This document shows, piece after piece, positions 63,480-64,000 of a stretch of 64,000 nucleotides of DNA. Source of the stretch: Nocardioides currus (GTDB taxonomy: Bacteria; Actinomycetota; Actinomycetes; Propionibacteriales; Nocardioidaceae). The stretch covers positions 124,254 through 188,253 of the forward strand of contig NZ_PYXZ01000002.1 in assembly GCF_003057875.1 (NCBI RefSeq). The letters run 5' to 3'. The stretch's first letter is position 1. Each line of letters opens with the position of its first letter. The translations under genes and the position numbers were made by a program. A model generated the notes under the pieces. It was not told the DNA's origin and did no database searches. It worked only from the letters and a program-made list of their open reading frames with translations.

Positions 63480-64000
63480 ATGGGCCAGTGGTTCGAGACA
63501 GTCAGTGAAGCGCAGCGGCGGGCGAAGAAGCGGCTGCCGTCGTCCGTCTACTCCGCGCTGCTCGCCGGCTCCGAGCGGGGCGTCTCCTACGACGACAACA
63601 CCCGCGCTTTCGGCGAGCTCGGCCTGGCGCCGCACGTCGCGGGCCTGTCGGCCAAGCGCGACCTCGCGACCAGCGTGCTGGGCCAGGAGATCTCGATGCC
63701 GGTGGTCATCTCGCCGACCGGCGTGCAGGCCGTCCACCCCGACGGCGAGGTCGCCGTCGCCCGTGCGGCCGCGGCGAGGGGTACGGCGATGGGCCTGAGC
63801 TCCTTCGCCAGCAAACCGCTCTCCGACGTGGTCGCGGCCAACCCGCAGACGTTCTTCCAGACCTACTGGATGGGCGACCGTGACTCGATGCTGCGCCGGA
63901 TGGACCGAGCCCGGGAGGCCGGTGCCGTCGGCCTGATCGCCACCCTCGACTGGTCGTTCTCGCACGGCCGCGACTGGGGCAGCCCGAAGATCCCGGAGAA
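63480..64000 (+). CDS. mftD: Pre-mycofactocin synthase MftD, N-terminal part (3' truncated by window edge)
   Basis: 173 residues are visible of about 390. It is an FMN-dependent alpha-hydroxy-acid oxidase fold: AKKRLPSSVYSALLAGSE at the start, ISPTGVQAVHPDGEVAVARAAAARGT, GLSSFASKPL, and the closing block TLDWSFSHGRDWGSPKIPE. From memory these match MftD (LldD1) of mycobacteria closely and are less like lactate oxidase. It converts AHDP to the pyrrolidine-dione of premycofactocin. ATG 63480 has GGAGG 9 nt upstream. The rest of the mft cluster would lie past the window edge if it follows the usual order. Confidence 0.87.
   Translation, partial: MGQWFETVSEAQRRAKKRLPSSVYSALLAGSERGVSYDDNTRAFGELGLAPHVAGLSAKRDLATSVLGQEISMPVVISPTGVQAVHPDGEVAVARAAAARGTAMGLSSFASKPLSDVVAANPQTFFQTYWMGDRDSMLRRMDRAREAGAVGLIATLDWSFSHGRDWGSPKIPE

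Overview
The window is a dense, very GC-rich stretch of chromosome from an actinobacterium, most likely Nocardioides or a close relative. Pointers are a HemD/winged-helix nitrate regulator (NnaR type), DUF3263, DUF4032, LytR_C and GDYXXLXY proteins, an Eis-type acetyltransferase, a C-terminal GGM GroEL without GroES next to it, and a mycofactocin MftD. GTG starts, 4-bp ATGA/GTGA overlaps and leaderless-type promoters are common. I see no prophage, insertion sequence or CRISPR array, and no gene-free gap over 300 bp.

Layout. 1-10.5 kb: nitrate and nitrite assimilation (nitrate reductase cut by the window edge, its FAD/[2Fe-2S] partner, nirB, nirD, nnaR), split by a cation efflux gene, a divergent soxR/SDR pair and queA. 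10.5-11.3 kb: a 240-bp intergenic region with a palindrome flanked by 27-bp direct repeats, then ispF. 11.3-23.5 kb: a membrane molybdenum oxidoreductase with an internal Tat-like motif, a patatin-like lipase, a secreted C39-like peptidase, cysS-rlmB, a metallophosphoesterase, an acyltransferase, an Eis-like acetyltransferase, a secreted protein of unknown role and a DUF4032 protein. 23.6-29.3 kb: a complete four-gene ABC importer and a GH13 enzyme. 29.3-38.9 kb: tRNA-Thr and an HNH protein, an MTHFR-like protein, pdxY, a LigB-type dioxygenase behind a clear operator, ung, a PLP decarboxylase/lyase, an MFS/GPH transporter, a PHA-synthase-like hydrolase with a PAKKA-type tail, and a glutamate-synthase-like FMN protein.

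38.9-44.6 kb: trehalose synthesis (otsA, otsB), then a SAM-I riboswitch in front of a threonine-synthase homologue and a MoaD/ThiS-like sulfur carrier. This pair looks like a methionine (homocysteine) module rather than threonine synthesis. 44.6-53.1 kb: two membrane or secreted proteins, a GDSL hydrolase, an MBL-fold/rhodanese sulfur protein, the lysG/lysE regulator-exporter pair, LtrA, a methyltransferase and an ATP-grasp protein. 53.2-57.5 kb: a TadE/TadG-like pair and groEL behind two CIRCE operators. 57.6-64 kb: a tightly overlapped four-gene operon, then a MoxR/CoxE/XdhC maturation module for molybdenum hydroxylases, ending in the first third of mftD.

A recurring feature is a TAnnnT-like -10 hexamer ending 6-8 nt before a start codon that lacks a Shine-Dalgarno sequence. 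It occurs at about 20 genes, implies leaderless mRNAs and helped choose starts. Function calls rest on motifs and family memory. No database or alignment was run.
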